This document shows, piece by piece, positions 45,096-57,918 of a stretch of 64,000 nucleotides of DNA. The position numbers and the translations under genes are program-made. The stretch is taken from the NCBI GenBank assembly GCA_034509735.1, contig JACGWO010000012.1:2170001-2234000 (forward strand), written 5' to 3'. This stretch comes from Sesamum alatum (Eukaryota; Streptophyta; Magnoliopsida; Lamiales; Pedaliaceae). The notes beneath the pieces were generated by a model that was not told where the DNA came from, did no database searches, and saw only the letters and a program-made list of their open reading frames with translations. The number at the start of each line of letters is the position of its first letter. Within the stretch, counting starts at the first letter, position 1.

Positions 45096-46560
45096 ATGGA
45101 GGCTGACGCAGGGCATTTTCATAAGACTCTAAAGCTTACAGATGATGAGAGGGTGGGCCAGTGATGCTCGATGGTTTGTGGATGCATATTTGGAGGGACA
45201 CCATTTGTTTTTGGTAGGCATACTGCTATCAGATGGGGTGTTTAACTTTGAAGGAATGGCCCGCTCCATTGAAAGTATGTTCAACCCTGTTAAGGTGTCG
45301 AGATTAAACAGCTTCCGCGGAGTAGATTTCCTCTACGTTTCACATGTTATTGACCATAATCGAGCGTTGGCAGGATGCCCGTTAGAGTTTTGAGAAAAAT
45401 ATTTTGATTCTTAATGGTGTCCTCGCTAATTGAGAATGTCTAATGCAGGTCGACCTAGATTGGTGTGATTTTTACGTCTACATTCATGATCTCGTGCTGA
45501 GTAAAATAAACATAGGCATTTACACATACATCGATAGCCGTTTAGGTAAATTCAGAGATGGAGATGACGAGCATGGGCTTGCATGGGGGTCTTCACTTCA
45601 AATTTGGGTTGTCCTGAATTGTTAATCTCCCGTTAAAAAGATCCATCAAAATTCACACATACGATGGGGAAGGAGCACTTGATTATCTTTCACCTATGAG
45701 CGGTTGCTCATTTTTTGCTATATTGCCGGCGTTTGGGGGCATATTGAGAAATATTGTGAGCTGACATTTTCCGACTGACTTTGTGAGATTGGGAGAGAAT
45801 ACCCTGTAATGGCCCCTAGCTTTCGAGCAATTCCCAGTGGGGCGTAATTTATATGTGTAGAGTCATCATCAACTGCAGGGGTAGGGGGGGCTTCGCCAAC
45901 GAAAGGGGAGAGATAAAAGAGGTAAGGATATATTGGGGGTTTTGAGGGAGCAACTAGGACGCGGGTACTGGATTCGAGGAATTCAATAGGCTAGGAAGAG
46001 CCAGGAAACAACCAGGGTGGCCAACAAAAGAGGGACCAACTCACAATAAGTTTGGGGGGGGGGGGGGGGGGTAAGTGGGAATTCAGAGTTTGCATGCTAG
46101 TGTTCCAAAGAGAACCAACTCAGTTATTCCAGAGAGACAGCGCTGACGCCAGACCAAAGCTCACCCGCACCAATAAGGACTGGGACCATTTTTGAACTCA
46201 AACCCCGGTGAGGGTGCTAAAGTGAGGACAAGTTGAGATGGGTGCATTCAGAGGGAGGAACACACGAAATTATGGTTCAGGTTAGGGAGAAGGTTTGATT
46301 GCGGATAGATGAACGGGAATTGATTCTCGCGAAGACAACATCGTGTGTCCGTTCTAACTGCAGTTTACTTCCAAGGACCCAGTGACATGTTCAGGACAGA
46401 GATCCATGTTCAGACAGAGATGAGAGAGGAATGGTCCTAGGGCTAGGCCAACATTGATAGCAAGAAAAGCGAGAGCCAGGAGTTTCACATTATTGAAAAG
46501 AGGCCGGGGGAGCAGTTCATGAAAGTAGAGAAAAAAGGCAACTGTAGGATACAAGATGTC
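45096..46560 (+). pseudogene. LINE ORF1 pseudogene with a DUF4283-type domain
   Basis: ATG at 45096 gives 'MEADAGHFHKTLKLTDDE'. After a frameshift at about 45140 come 'ARWFVDAYLEGHHLFLVG', 'FNFEGMARSIESMFNPVK' and 'VSHVIDHNRALAGCP', then in a further frame 'MQVDLDWCDFYVYIHDL', 'SRLGKFRDGD' and 'GLAWGSSLQIW'. This is the DUF4283 RNA-binding-like domain found in plant L1 ORF1. A CCHC relic follows ('FCYIAGVWGHIEKYCEL', near 45720), with one Cys lost. The C-terminal part is low-complexity. An 18-base G run lies at 46054-46071. Confidence 0.8.
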
Positions 46561-46985
46561 AATTTCGTTATGGCAGAGGTTGCGGCCCAGCCCCGCCAAG
46601 GGCCATAAATATCCTTTAGTTGGAACTATCAGGGGTTGGTCCCTGGACAGTTCGATCACTAGGTGAACTAGTGAAAAGATTCAACCCAACTTAGTTTTCA
46701 TCTTGGAAATGAAGTGTAAGGCTAGGGAATATGCTTGACTAAAGGAAAAATGCAATTAATAGGGGCATTGGAAGTGGAATTCGTTGAAGGGGAACAAAAA
46801 TCAGGTGAGACTCTTACATATGTGGATACAGGAATTGAATATCACCGTATAGTCATTTTCCCCCACCATCATATCGATGTCACAGTTAGCTGGCCTGGGG
46901 TTCGGATAGTTGGAGATTCACGGCTTTTAGGGTATTCAAGGTGGACAGAAGAAATAAGTTTCACTTTGAAGGTGGCTTAGTTGAG
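46561..46985 (+). pseudogene. LINE ORF2 endonuclease remnant
   Basis: About 46600-46640 reads 'FSWNYQGLVPGQFDH', the start of an L1 apurinic endonuclease (usual 'SWNCQGLG'), and about 46705-46735 reads 'LEMKCKAREY', where families have 'METKCKA'. Further on 'HHHIDVTVSWPG' is the next conserved block. The start codon, the reverse transcriptase and everything downstream are missing; the sequence stops at the copia element near 46985. Confidence 0.75.
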
Positions 46986-46999
46986 GCAATCATAATGCA

Positions 47000-48385
47000 A
47001 GGATGGTGTGGTTCGTTATGGGCTCGGGGTGCGGGGTAATAGGAAATACCAAGGGTCAACGAGCAAATATATAGATCCACTTAAGCTCACAGACCATAGC
47101 ACTCCATGCTAACGGCATTCAGCTTCGACCGTCCGATGAGAAAACTTGTGGATTGCTTTTTCGTCTTTTTGAGAGATAACAGAAGAACCAAGAATACACC
47201 CAAACCCGTCAAAGAGCCAACGACTGCCGGAGCAGGCAGCCAATCAGCATCGCAAAGACGCACGCAGTTGCAATGAGTTATGAGAGTAGGGAAAACAATA
47301 GACCCATAGAAGGCAACCCTTTGAGATAGCGAACCACATGCAGAACGATAGTCCAATGTGCCTCGATAGGATTGCTGCAAATATTGATTAAGCTGTTGTA
47401 CGGAGTGAGAAATATCAGGCCGAGTGAAAAACTGAAATAGAGCAATTCCCACTAAAAGAAAATTGGCATTCAAAGGGTAGAAAGAAGTGCACCACAATCA
47501 ACACTGAGGTTCTGTCCCTGCGGAAAAGGATAGACAACAGACTTCCATGAATGTAACCCTATAGTCGCACAACAATATCGTGAACATACTTCGTCTGGCT
47601 CACAAAAAGACTATCAGGAGATCGAGCAATCTCCAAACTGAGGAAATATCAAGCATCTCCTAAATCTTTGATGGTGAATAAGTCATGTAAGTAAAGCTTC
47701 ACATCGATGATAAGCGAACTTCGTAGGCCCGGTCGGTCAATACCATCATCCATGTAGACGAGGATGAGCAATAAATCATTAATCTGTAGGTTCTAGAAAA
47801 CTGACCAATGATCATTCTCAAACTGAGAAAAACCATAACATTCCAAATTGAGTTAGTAAATTCACAATTCCATTTTACCGAGAAGCCGCTTGAGACCGTA
47901 TAAAAAACGCTTGAGTTTACACACTGCATTGGATGGAATAGTGTATCCTGGAGGTGGTAACATGTATATTTTTTCTTTCAAATTCCCAAGGATTCACATC
48001 AACCTGATGTATAAACTATACACGAGTAGAAGTCACAACCAAGAACAAACGAACTATAACAGCCTTGGTGACTGGAGAAAAAAGTTCGTTAAAACCGACC
48101 CCTTTCTACTTGGGATGTAGCCCTTGGCTACCAACCGAGCCTGATATCAATCAATGTATCCGTCAGCCTTGAGCTTTACCTTAAAAACCCAACCACAACC
48201 TATAGCTCGTTTACCCTTAGGTAGAGGGGTTACATCCCAAGTTTCATTTTGCTCCAATGCTTTAAGTTCTGTGTCCATGGCCTCTCTCCATTCAAGAGAC
48301 TTGATAGCCTCCTCATACAACCTAGGTTCCTCCACAGAAAACAAAGAAGCAACAAAATGCAGTATATGTTGAATCATCAAGAGGA
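47000..48385 (-). pseudogene. Copia reverse transcriptase and RNase H remnant
   Basis: The RT N-terminus is clear at 48380-48147 ('SLEWREAMDTELKALEQNET', 'AIGCGWVFKVKLKADG'). RNase H is at 47497-47087 ('RPDISHSVQQLNQYLQ', 'LCDADWLPAPAVVGSLTGLG', 'TKKQSTSFLIGRSKLNAVSM'). 'CDADW' keeps the RNase H Asp. The RT catalytic YVDD region between them is frameshifted ('SSSTWMMVL'). Confidence 0.8.
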
Positions 48386-48739
48386 GTAAGGGTGGAGGAG
48401 GTATGAGACTGACCGTGCAAAAGGTCTAATTGACCTATGAAGTGAAGCTGAGGATACAATGTAAGGGAAAGAAACATAATTAGAAGTTGAAGTAGGTAAG
48501 GAAGAGAGAGCTGATGCACTGAGAGGAGGTGGTAATGTAGCTCAAGTGGAGTTGAAGAATCACCAACATCGACATCCAATGGAACAGTAGCAAAGGATGT
48601 TGTAGGGTGGTGTGGGAGCAAAGGACTGAAAAGGAAAGTTAATCGCTACATGAAAAAAAGTTACATCCTGGACATAGAAGAATAGTATGTGAGGTCCAGA
48701 TTGTTACACTTTGTAAGCTTTGTGGTGTGTGGGCATATC

Positions 48740-49160
48740 CTAGTAGTAGTATACACTTGTGAGCCCAGTGATCAAAACTTTTGCTTTGTGAGGTTCAACA
48801 TTTGTAGTAAAGCAAAAGCAATCGAAAGGTCGTAAGTGATTACTGGAAGGCTCATGATCAAGCAGGAACTTGAAAGGGATTTTCCAGTCTAAAACACATA
48901 AAGGAGTCCTATTAATCAAGTAAGTGGCAGTGAGAATAGAGTCCCCCCGAAATTCTTTGGGCAAAGAAGCTTGGAATAGGAGGGCTCGAGCAACATCAAG
49001 GAGGTGCCTATATTTTTTTCAAACCTTCCGTTTTGCTGCGGTGTATGGACATATGATCGTTGGTGTAATATCCCAAGTGTATTGAGGATTGATTGGAATT
49101 GAGTACTCAAGAACTCGGGGACTTCATTTATTTGTCCTAAGAGTCTTGACCTTGGCATTG
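48740..49160 (-). pseudogene. Copia integrase C-terminal core remnant
   Basis: The minus strand reads 'YVHTPQQNGRFEKN' (families have 'TPQQNGVVERKH'), 'KNFGGTLFSLPLT' and in the next frame 'DSILTATYLINRTPL', then 'FGC'-region text 'LRPFDCFCFTTN'. The catalytic Glu of 'VERKH' is within the altered 'FEKN'. Confidence 0.8.
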
Positions 49161-50009
49161 AACTGTGTGTGTGTGTATCATATTGAAGAAGGCAGAAAGG
49201 TGGAGATAAGCTTGTGATTTATGTTTCATTAAGTAAGTCCAAGTGGCTCTACTAAAATCATCAAACAATGGTAAGAATGTAGCTATAAACTAGATATTGT
49301 GTGGTGAGTTGATAGGGCCCCCAAATGTCAGCATGCACAAGGTTAAAGGCGTGTGATGCATGATGCTCACTCAAAGGGAACGATAAACGAGTTTTCTTAG
49401 TAAGAGACATATGTCACCAAGGTGGCACAGTCAATTTCAGAAATAATTCAGTAAAAAGAAATAATATTGTATGCTTGAGTAGATGGATGACAAAGGCGTT
49501 GATGCCAAAAGTTTATTACAAGAAGGTGTCGGTATTTCTAACTTGAACAAGCTGAATCAACCAAGTATTGTTGAAACATTTGAAAGATCTGAAAGATGAA
49601 AAAATGTAGAATGTATAAGTCCTGAGATTTTCTTCCTACAACCAGAACCTCTTTAGTTTCCAGTCTTGCAACATGCAACATGAATGATCAAAAGTGAATA
49701 TGATAGCAAGGGAGGAACAAAGATGGACTAACTGATATGTAGGTTGACAGTTGAATTCAGGAAACATAAAGCACATTTGTGAGCAAAACTGAGGCAGAAA
49801 GTCTCACATCTCCAGAAGTGTGGACATATTTTTGAGATCCATCAGGGAACTGATAGAACGTTTAGATTTAGGTGGAGTGTAAGAGTGAAACATAGTGATA
49901 TCAACATAATACCTGACCTGTTGCTCCAGGTGTCAACTATCCAACAACCTAAATCAAGTTGTGGCAAGGAGTGGTAAGTGTTACTGCAAAGTCTTCTCGT
50001 TGTACGAAC

Positions 50010-51160
50010 GATTCTACTTGTAAAAGATCTGTTGGAATCCTACCTTCAACCATCTTTTCACATCTGCAGCAAGCTCACTAAGCTCTTGAGATGCATATTC
50101 TTCTCCGGATTTATCTTCTACTGAAGCTACAAGGCCTCTAACAGCAACAGGCTTCTTTTTGCTCATCATTTGCTTATACCAAGTGTGTCCCAATGGAGTT
50201 TGACACAAGTTTCCTTACATGCCTTGGCTTGTTGCAATTATGCAGTACAAGTTTTTTTTTTTTCTAGTGAACACTCCTTTCTTTACCACCAAAACCGCGT
50301 GTCTAGTCTTGAAACGTTGCTTCCATCAGCTAAGGTGTGAATACCTTCATTCACCAATTTTTGTTTTTCAACTCGAAGTACTATTGAAAAAGCCCTAGTT
50401 ACTGGAGGTAAAGGCTCTAGTAGGAGAATCTGACTCGCACATGTTCGTACTCATCACAGAAACCCCATCAAAAATAGGATAATCTGATTTGAGGTGCTCT
50501 GATGTGAAATTTGCTTATTAACATCACAAGTACAACCTCCACATCCACAATTTGGTGGAGGCACTAGGCACATTAATTCTCCCACAGCTTTTCTTTACAC
50601 GTGCATTACGGACATATTTCATTGTGAAATTGAAGTAATTTCATTTGGATTTATAAAACATGGGACCATTACTGTCCATAACCTACCCTCAGCTCAAGCT
50701 ACAGAGCTCGAGCAGAAACAACGTAGTAGAAGCATCAATTATCTCCTCAGAAAGTGTATTATGCAGCAAGGATTGAACCATACAATCCACCGCGATTCCA
50801 TAGCACAAAGTCTCCTGAAGTTCTTCAATGGTCCTCGGATACGTACTGTCGATAAATCCGAGGCTTCAACTTCGCTCCTAAGGTAGTTAGTACCACAGAT
50901 CTCCATGTTAGGTAGTTGCTTCCATCCATTGAAGTTGAGATCTACATCATACTAGGGTGATCCGATGCATGTATCTGCATCTCATCTAGATCTAAATCAT
51001 TCGATCTAATATCTCCAGTTCGATCAGTTCGAAACAACTCAATCTGTCGCCATTCTTTTGAACTTCCTCACCTACTTCAGTAGCCATTCCTTGGATCAGT
51101 ACAACTAAACTTTCTGAAACAAATGCCAGAACTAGATCGGTATGCAAAGACCTCAAGATG
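50010..51160 (-). pseudogene. Copia gag remnant
   Basis: The stretch between the primer site and integrase has copia gag composition. 'CQTPLGHTWYKQMMSKKK' (50208-50150) resembles the region just after the gag zinc knuckle. There are many stops; start codon not assigned. Confidence 0.5.
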
Positions 51161-51162
51161 AA

Positions 51163-51545
51163 GCCCTCCGATAACCATGTTAGGAAATGGAGAAGATTTC
51201 ATGTGCGAGAGAGAAAGCCATTTGAATTGGAAATATTTGTTGTAGATATTTTTCTTATAATGAGACGAAGTAGAGGCAAACTCTTTAAATACAATTCAGC
51301 CGCCAAAATTTTCTAACTAAACTAACAGACTTGTTGATGTGGATAATCTACCCAATAGCTGCAGAAATAACAAAAAACATAATCACTAATACAGGAAACC
51401 TAAAAATTGGAAACACGCTTTTATCAGAGGCTGCACATAAACTGGACTTCAGCGCCATCTCCCTGCAATGCTCCTTCATCAACTTGCTCAAACTGTGCAT
51501 GTTCAACAACCTTTATTTATTTATTTATTTATTGTAGAAGAATAA
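51163..51545 (-). repeat. 5' LTR (partial) and primer site of the second copia element
   Basis: On the minus strand the LTR ends CCATTTCCTAACA at 51178 and is followed by TGGTTATCGGAGGG, a degenerate initiator-Met primer site (51163-51177). The outer LTR border is not certain; a (TTTA)n tract occurs near 51517-51536. Confidence 0.55.
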
Positions 51546-52689
51546 TTGGAAAACTATGCCCCATCAGGCTTGTTAGTCAGTATTTGTCTAAAATAGAACT
51601 ATGCTCTCACTAAAAAAAAAAAAAATCATTATAGAGAATTTTTGTTGCAAGTTTTTGGCGAAATGAGTTTTGCGACGTTTTGTGTTCAATAAAACTAAAG
51701 GGTAAAATTAAAATGGAAACCTTGGAGATTATGTCTAAACATATGAATATTCTCTGTTCTTTCAATAAATTTATTACAATTCTTGATTGTAGTTGTATTA
51801 CAAGTACACCGCCGCACATAGACAGTGGCAAAATTTGCACAATCACCCCTAAGGTACATTACACTAGACAAACTCCTATGGGGGTATACCTGTAAATTTT
51901 ATAAAAATCAGGACATATTGGTGTGGTGTTAAAACATAAACATCAGAAGATGACATCTAATTGACCAAAAATAAATTATGAATTACAGATGCACACCCAA
52001 AATGCATCAAAAAATATGCAATATTTAAGAATAGGACACTCCCTAACCTTTGTAAAATTACAGCTGCACCCCCTGAGGGTGTGAGTGTAATATTTTTCTG
52101 GGGGATATTTAGTGTAAGCTTTGTCTTTGAATAGGGGTTGTAGTTGTAATACAATTACAACCTTAGGCGGTGTAGCTGTAATTTTAACAAAAACAAGGGA
52201 GTATTGGGTATTTTGGTCTAACCTCAATGGATATCACTGTAATTTACCTTTTTTTTTTTAAAGAAAAAATATTTTGAATGCATTTTCAACTATGCACTAT
52301 GCAGTCATAGAGCATTCTGAGTAGCATATTGTACTTGAGTATTAATACAACCATAACCCATTTTTATCCTTACGACACAGTTTGAAATTTATTTATTTAA
52401 TTTTTAGATGGTTTCGATAAATTTAAAACAAAATTGTGGAAAGTTATAAGCACCCTCTTACTATAGCCAATGAATTATTTATTATTTATTTTTTTAGAAT
52501 AATGAGGAGGAAGGGTGGCATCCCAACAACTTGCCAGGGAGAATTGTGCTTGCATCATGTATGTCAGTCAGGGTCTCTATAGCTAATTTACTATTGCAAA
52601 AACACTAAAGTGTAATCATGTGGGAATCAACACACTGGTTAGAATTACATTTATCCTCACCAAACATTTTGACAAGAATTCAAAATTTT
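51546..52689. other. Spacer with MITE-like inverted motifs
   Basis: Between about 51790 and 52240 'gtagttgta(t/a)tac' and related C/G-rich stretches ('cagctgcaccccctgagggt') occur in both orientations, as in the other Mutator-like MITEs, but I cannot set borders. CACTAAAAAAAAAAAAATC at 51608 could be a CACTA-type end. No gene is recognised. Confidence 0.35.
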
Positions 52690-53945
52690 GTGTGCCAGTA
52701 TGGGTGCGCACTATTCGGTTAACCAACTGATACTAACCAAATCAAAAACTCGATAATCATTTTTTGACAAATTCGGTATTGGGTACAGTATCGGTCTTTT
52801 ATGCCAGTATACTGAACCATATCGAATACCAAAAAACTTAAAAATATATATAAATAAAAAAATTATATATGTAATTGATGTGAGTTGAAGTTAGCTCAGT
52901 TCTTAAAAAGAAACTTTTGAGCTTGAACGTAGTGGGCTTCGATGCGTGCAAGTCCGAAAAGGGGACCTGCAAAAAATATGTTACCACTTCAACGCTCATG
53001 TCCGCAAGCAATCGTAAAAAAATAAAGCTTAAAGAAAATAAAGAATTAATGACGAGAAATCGAATAGAAGAATGAATTGGACACAAAATCTGCTTTTGCA
53101 GTAATGTAAGCGGTTTATGAGCTTGAAGAGAGTAGAAAATCGTTACCCTATACCGCTGAGGGGGCGATATTTATAGAGGAGGAACTTGGCTAGGTGAGGG
53201 GTCTCATCCTCTTCAATCTCGGAGAGGTAGTTGCGAGAGATGAGCATATGTCTTCTCAGAGTCCGAGAGTTTGCGCCCTCTCGCGGTTCAAAGCAGGTTT
53301 TTATGTTATGCGGATAAGGGCGATGGGGTCTTATCTCATCCTTCTCGCTCAGGGGTGTTGTGGTTGATATGGCTTCATCCCTGTCAGATTCCACCTGAGA
53401 GGCAAAGTCAGGCTTTTCCTTGCCACCTTGTCATCTGAGGGGCCTAGTCTATATCTTCCATGGGCTGAGCCCCAGGTTCTGAGGCTTTATTTATCTACAA
53501 GTCTGGCCCATTGAGGAAGTTTGTGATTTCTTTTTTGGGCTTTCACATCTTGTTTTTTAACGGGGCCTTCGCACATCTTTGGGTCTTCCTTTGGGCCAAA
53601 TTATTTTTTCGCACATAAGTAATATTAAATATCTTATATATAAGATTTATTTATAAAAAGTAATTTTATTGTTTTAATTAATTAAAATCAACTGATTAAG
53701 TATTTAAGTTAATAATTATTAAGTAATAAGTTAATAACTTAAAAATTCAAAACTAAATAACTAATAAGTGAATATTTGTTTTAATTTCGATTAATTCGTT
53801 AAAAAAATTGAACCAAAATTGTATCAAAATTTGTTTGGATTTTACCAAATTGAACGGAACACTTCGGTTCGGTATTCAGTACATCACTTCAACATACTGA
53901 AATTTTTAGTTCGACCGGATTCTACCGAATGAACAGTCTTATTGT
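52690..53945. mobile_element. hAT-like MITE interrupted by a solo LTR
   Basis: The left arm 'tgcgcactattcggttaacc' and the right arm in reverse complement 'gactgttcattcggtagaat' are imperfect inverted repeats, with 'cggtattgggtacagtatcgg' and 'ttcggttcggtattcag' sub-terminal motifs. The interior holds the solo LTR at 52876-53618. No target duplication is resolved. Confidence 0.5.
52876..53618 (-). mobile_element. Solo LTR with exact GTAAT target duplication
   Basis: GTAAT occurs at 52871-52875 and 53619-53623. The plus strand starts TGATGTGAG and ends CACATAA, near-inverted ends where CACATCA would be expected. On the minus strand CTATAAATATCG at about 53167-53178 is a likely TATA box. The termini resemble the TGATGTGG...CATCA ends of the Tat element at 874-6378. 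Confidence 0.7.
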
Positions 53946-55172
53946 AGCACCCCCTACAGAACTTACGCTTTAATACCACTAATTATAATAGATCATCCAT
54001 AATAAACTTGTTTTCCAACAGATTTAGATTAAAACCAATAAATCGTGAAATACAAATTCAAATAATAATCTAATATTTATGTAGTTATGTAGCTAGATCG
54101 CAGCCCAAGATGTCACTGCTGACCCACCTAATAAGACTGACAGCACGGTTTATGACCCAATTCAGCTATTCATTGTAACTGATATCCTGAAAAATATGTG
54201 GCAAGGAATGAGTTGCTTACTCAATAAGTGTAGCTAATTGGTCTACATATATGAACATAAGCAATAAGATTCATGCAATGAAATCAACCACCCAATATTT
54301 GTTACGCAATTACCAAAAAATATCATGAAATAACCAGTACCGATAATCATGCAAAACCAACACAGGAATCATGCCTCAACTACAACTCATGCACACATTG
54401 TTATAGTTTATTCTCTTAGGGCCATGCTTATCCTAGCTGGAGTATATTCAATGGGTTTGCCGGCTCTCATCACCTCAATGAATATCATATAATTGCAGGC
54501 ACAGGGTACGCATCGTATGTGATATCCCCACACTGGCCAAGTACGTATCAATATCAACATAGGGACATCATACCAAACATGGCACCCCCACACCACCCTA
54601 GTGTGTAGCCATCAGCACAGGATATTCCTCATTACCCGGAATACCCCGGTACCCTTCGCGTCATGGTACCTAGCTATATATTCATTTTTTTCACATGTAA
54701 TTACATCATCGATCGCATCATCATGACATCACACAGCTCGTCATCAATCACATCATCATAAACCATTGAATATGCCCCAGGTTAGGTAAGCTATCTCTTT
54801 ATCTCAAGTCACAACATTCCATCAATAATCCCATCATTCAATTTCAATCTACAATAAAATAGCATGACGTCGCACGATCATTCATTCGTGTTTCTCACAC
54901 CATAACCACATATAAGCAAGACTACTTCACAGAATAACAAGGTAACCAGATAAACGGCCAATGCGATCAGGTATACAACATGCGAATATATATTATATAT
55001 ATATATAAGATATATATAAATTCAAATAACTATACTTACCTCAAATCCCAAAATAATCAATCATGTTAGTAAAAGGAGTTTATGAACCCTCTACTTTATC
55101 TGCGCCGTCCTATAATAGATTATAATGTATATAATTAATATAGTGAAAATGTCATAAATTCTAAATAAGATT
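53946..55172 (+). repeat. LTR relic, probably of a Tekay-like gypsy element
   Basis: It starts near TGTAGCACCCCCTACAG, close to the TGTAACACCCC start of Tekay/Del LTRs. It continues with long non-coding sequence including 'cactgctgacccacctaata', 'aatgagttgcttactcaata' and repeated 'catcatc' motifs, which I associate with that family. No primer site, coding part or partner LTR is present. Confidence 0.4.
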
Positions 55173-55182
55173 TTAAATAATA

Positions 55183-55611
55183 GGGTAAATTACATCTACC
55201 TCCCTTGAAGTTTGGCATAATTGTAAACACTCCCTTGTTGTTTGAAAAATTATAAATACCCCCCTGAGGTTTGTAATTTTTAACCAAAGGCCTGAAATTA
55301 ACCATTTTGCCCTTGAATTTTTTTTTATTAAAATTATAGAAAATTCGGCTAAGGTAAATTGCATTATTGCTCCTCTGTATAAAAAATTTAAGAAACCTAT
55401 CCCTGCATATTGTAGTCCAAAAAAGTTTTATGAGTTAAATGAAAATAATTCAGTGCATAAAGGAATTTTGGTCAGTTCACCCATAAGAATTGATGGAAAT
55501 GGGTTATTTGTTAGACGGTCACAAACTTTAGGGGGTATTTGTAATTTTTCAAACAATGAGGGGGTATTTGTAATTATGCCAAATCTTAGGGGAAGTAGAT
55601 GTAATTTACCC
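55183..55611. mobile_element. Mutator-like MITE with exact 9-bp target duplication
   Basis: TAAATAATA flanks it at 55174-55182 and 55612-55620. The terminal repeats are GGGTAAATTACATCTACCTCC and, in reverse complement, GGGTAAATTACATCTACTTCC. Interior 'gtttgaaaaattataaatac' and its inverse are shared with 41610-42020. Confidence 0.9.
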
Positions 55612-55620
55612 TAAATAATA

Positions 55621-56411
55621 TTCGTACATTTCTTTAGATCAATCTTCTATATTTTCTTTGTATCGAAATTGAAATCTCTTTTACGCTTTATTCTAAATTA
55701 CTACACGTTCTAGGCTTTTCAAATGTATCTAATTTATCAATTAACTCACAAGAGTTTATTTTATCGGACCCTTTATATATGTATAGCTATTGTTCTTGAT
55801 AACATCCCTAGATTAAATATTCTCAAATATCTCTTATTTATTTTTAATATACACTATTTTTTAAATATAATTATTTAATATTTCTATTGAATTTTTAATC
55901 AATTTTCCTCTATTGTAACAATTAATTAAACACCTAATCATATAATAAGTATCCAGTTAATAAATTACTTTAGTCGAATAAACTAATTTTAATGAACTAC
56001 ATCTAATAAATTGAGTAATTCAACTAATTGACAATAACTTTTTAAATCCGAATACAATATTTAACCGGGTACTAATGTATTATATAACATATATTAAAAT
56101 TCTTGATTAGACAATAACAAGATAATAGCAATTGCATTTAATAGAGTCATGGATCAACTGACATAAGTATTTAATCGGCAAGGGGTATTCATTTCTAAAG
56201 ACATATTGTATCTCAGACAAAATTAATCCATTAGTAGGATGTCAAGATGATATTTCCCTTAATTAAACTTCAATGAGTTAACCATCTAATTAAACTACTT
56301 ACTAAACACTAGCAGTTTTATAGCAAGGAAAAGAAAAGAGGCTAAATGAAGATTACCCGATGCAAATGGAAAGCTCTTTCAAATTTGGGTTCTTGTTTAT
56401 CAACATATATA

Positions 56412-56461
<50 letters not shown>

Positions 56462-57416
56462 TATTATAGCAAATGGTTGGTGGTGGCAATCTTGCATGAA
56501 AATATAGGAGCCACGTTGCTCGCACACATTCCATCACCTTCTATTCTTTCTTTTCTTTCTTTTTTTTTATATAATTATAAATTGATCCCCAATTATTAAT
56601 TTAAATCGCAAATATTTTATAAAGCTACAATTTAATCCCTTAAAATTTTAATATATTTTGTTAATTTCAATCTATAATTTATTTATCAATGAATTTAGAT
56701 TTCTTTATTAATACTAGGTAGTCCGACAATTTTGTATAAATTTTTGTGGATGTTAAACCTATAAATAGGAATTTGATCTCTTCCACATGCAAAATTTTAA
56801 AATATTTCAAAATTCAAATCATTTTTTTCAAAATATATAAAATCTATTTAAAACAACTCCAAGCAACGCAATGCATATGAAAATTGAAAATTTCCCAAGG
56901 GGGACAGGTTGCTTGCATGTGTACAAAGAGAGCTGACAGTATGCCAAGAACTGCAAAGAAACTTGTCTACACTAAGCCGCCATTGACATGAAATCTATTT
57001 CCAGAAACTTTTTCCAACTTCAAATTGTTGTACTAAAATACAGGCCAATATTATGTCCTAAAAGTTGGCAACACACCTCAAAATTGGGGATCGTTCAATG
57101 CTACCCATATGAGTATTAAACCCGTAATCGACATAAATCACGTAAAGAAACAAGAGAATATCATAAAATGATGGTAGTCGTATCGTTATGTATGATCTAA
57201 TAGTTTATGCCAAATCAGGCTGCTCGAACATCCCCAAAGTTGGACGGCGACGCTATGAAGTAGAACAACAGTAACTCTTGTAGTCAATTGAAGCCTCCAT
57301 ATGTGCAAAATAAAGATTGAAATTCTGCTCAACTCCTACCTCATAATCAATCAATCAACCAATCCATCAAGACACAATCCAAAAGAGACAAACCCTGCCC
57401 AGAAATTTTCACATCA
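55621..57416. other. AT-rich DNA downstream of the TCP pseudogene
   Basis: A (CT)n(AT)n microsatellite lies at about 56412-56455. The part from about 57000 to 57416 may be the former 3' untranslated region of the antisense TCP gene. I see no other gene. Confidence 0.45.
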
Positions 57417-57918
57417 CTACTCTCTTGATCCTTAAGAATTTTCCTCCCCATGATTCTGCACCTGATGACTACTTAAACCGCTACAGTCTCTATTCTGCCC
57501 TATCTGCTGATAAAACTGCCTGAATGCTTCAAGATTCATCCCTCCAACTTATCCCTCCTGAGAAAGGCCAAGTTCTAGGCCTGGAACATGCTGCTCCAAG
57601 CTCCCTGAACCTGGAAACTCAAACCCCTGGAACCCGATTATACTCAAACGATTCCCTGTCTGATTCCCTGGATTCGAGCCCAAAACACTGGAATTCTGCA
57701 AAATCCCTGATCCAAAACCATTCGAACAAGGCCAAATCCCTATCGATCTGCCGAGAACATCTTCACCAATCAATCTTGAATACAAACCAGAAGAAACAAA
57801 TCCCCCCTTTCCAAAAATGGAGGCGTCAACAGCTATTACAGCCGACGCCAGAATCGTCCCGGTGCCTGTCGCGGCAACGATTGATGGCTCGGCCTGTTGG
57901 AAAAGCCACTGAATTGTT

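Larger units (their letters stand above)
46986..51177 (-). mobile_element. Ty1/copia element, antisense, without a 3' LTR
   Basis: On the minus strand the order is primer site next to the 5' LTR at 51178, gag (about 51100-50010), integrase (about 49160-48740), linker, RT (48380-47600) and RNase H (47497-47080). Integrase precedes RT, so it is Ty1/copia. I found no copy of the 5' LTR at the 3' side, where the LINE begins, so this end is truncated. Stops and frameshifts occur in every domain. Confidence 0.8.

Noticed and set aside
57880..57915. A primer-site-like GTGGC after the end of solo LTR copy 2
   Set aside because: The bases belong to the TCP reading frame (Trp-Leu-Phe), which continues in frame, so no element interior is present.
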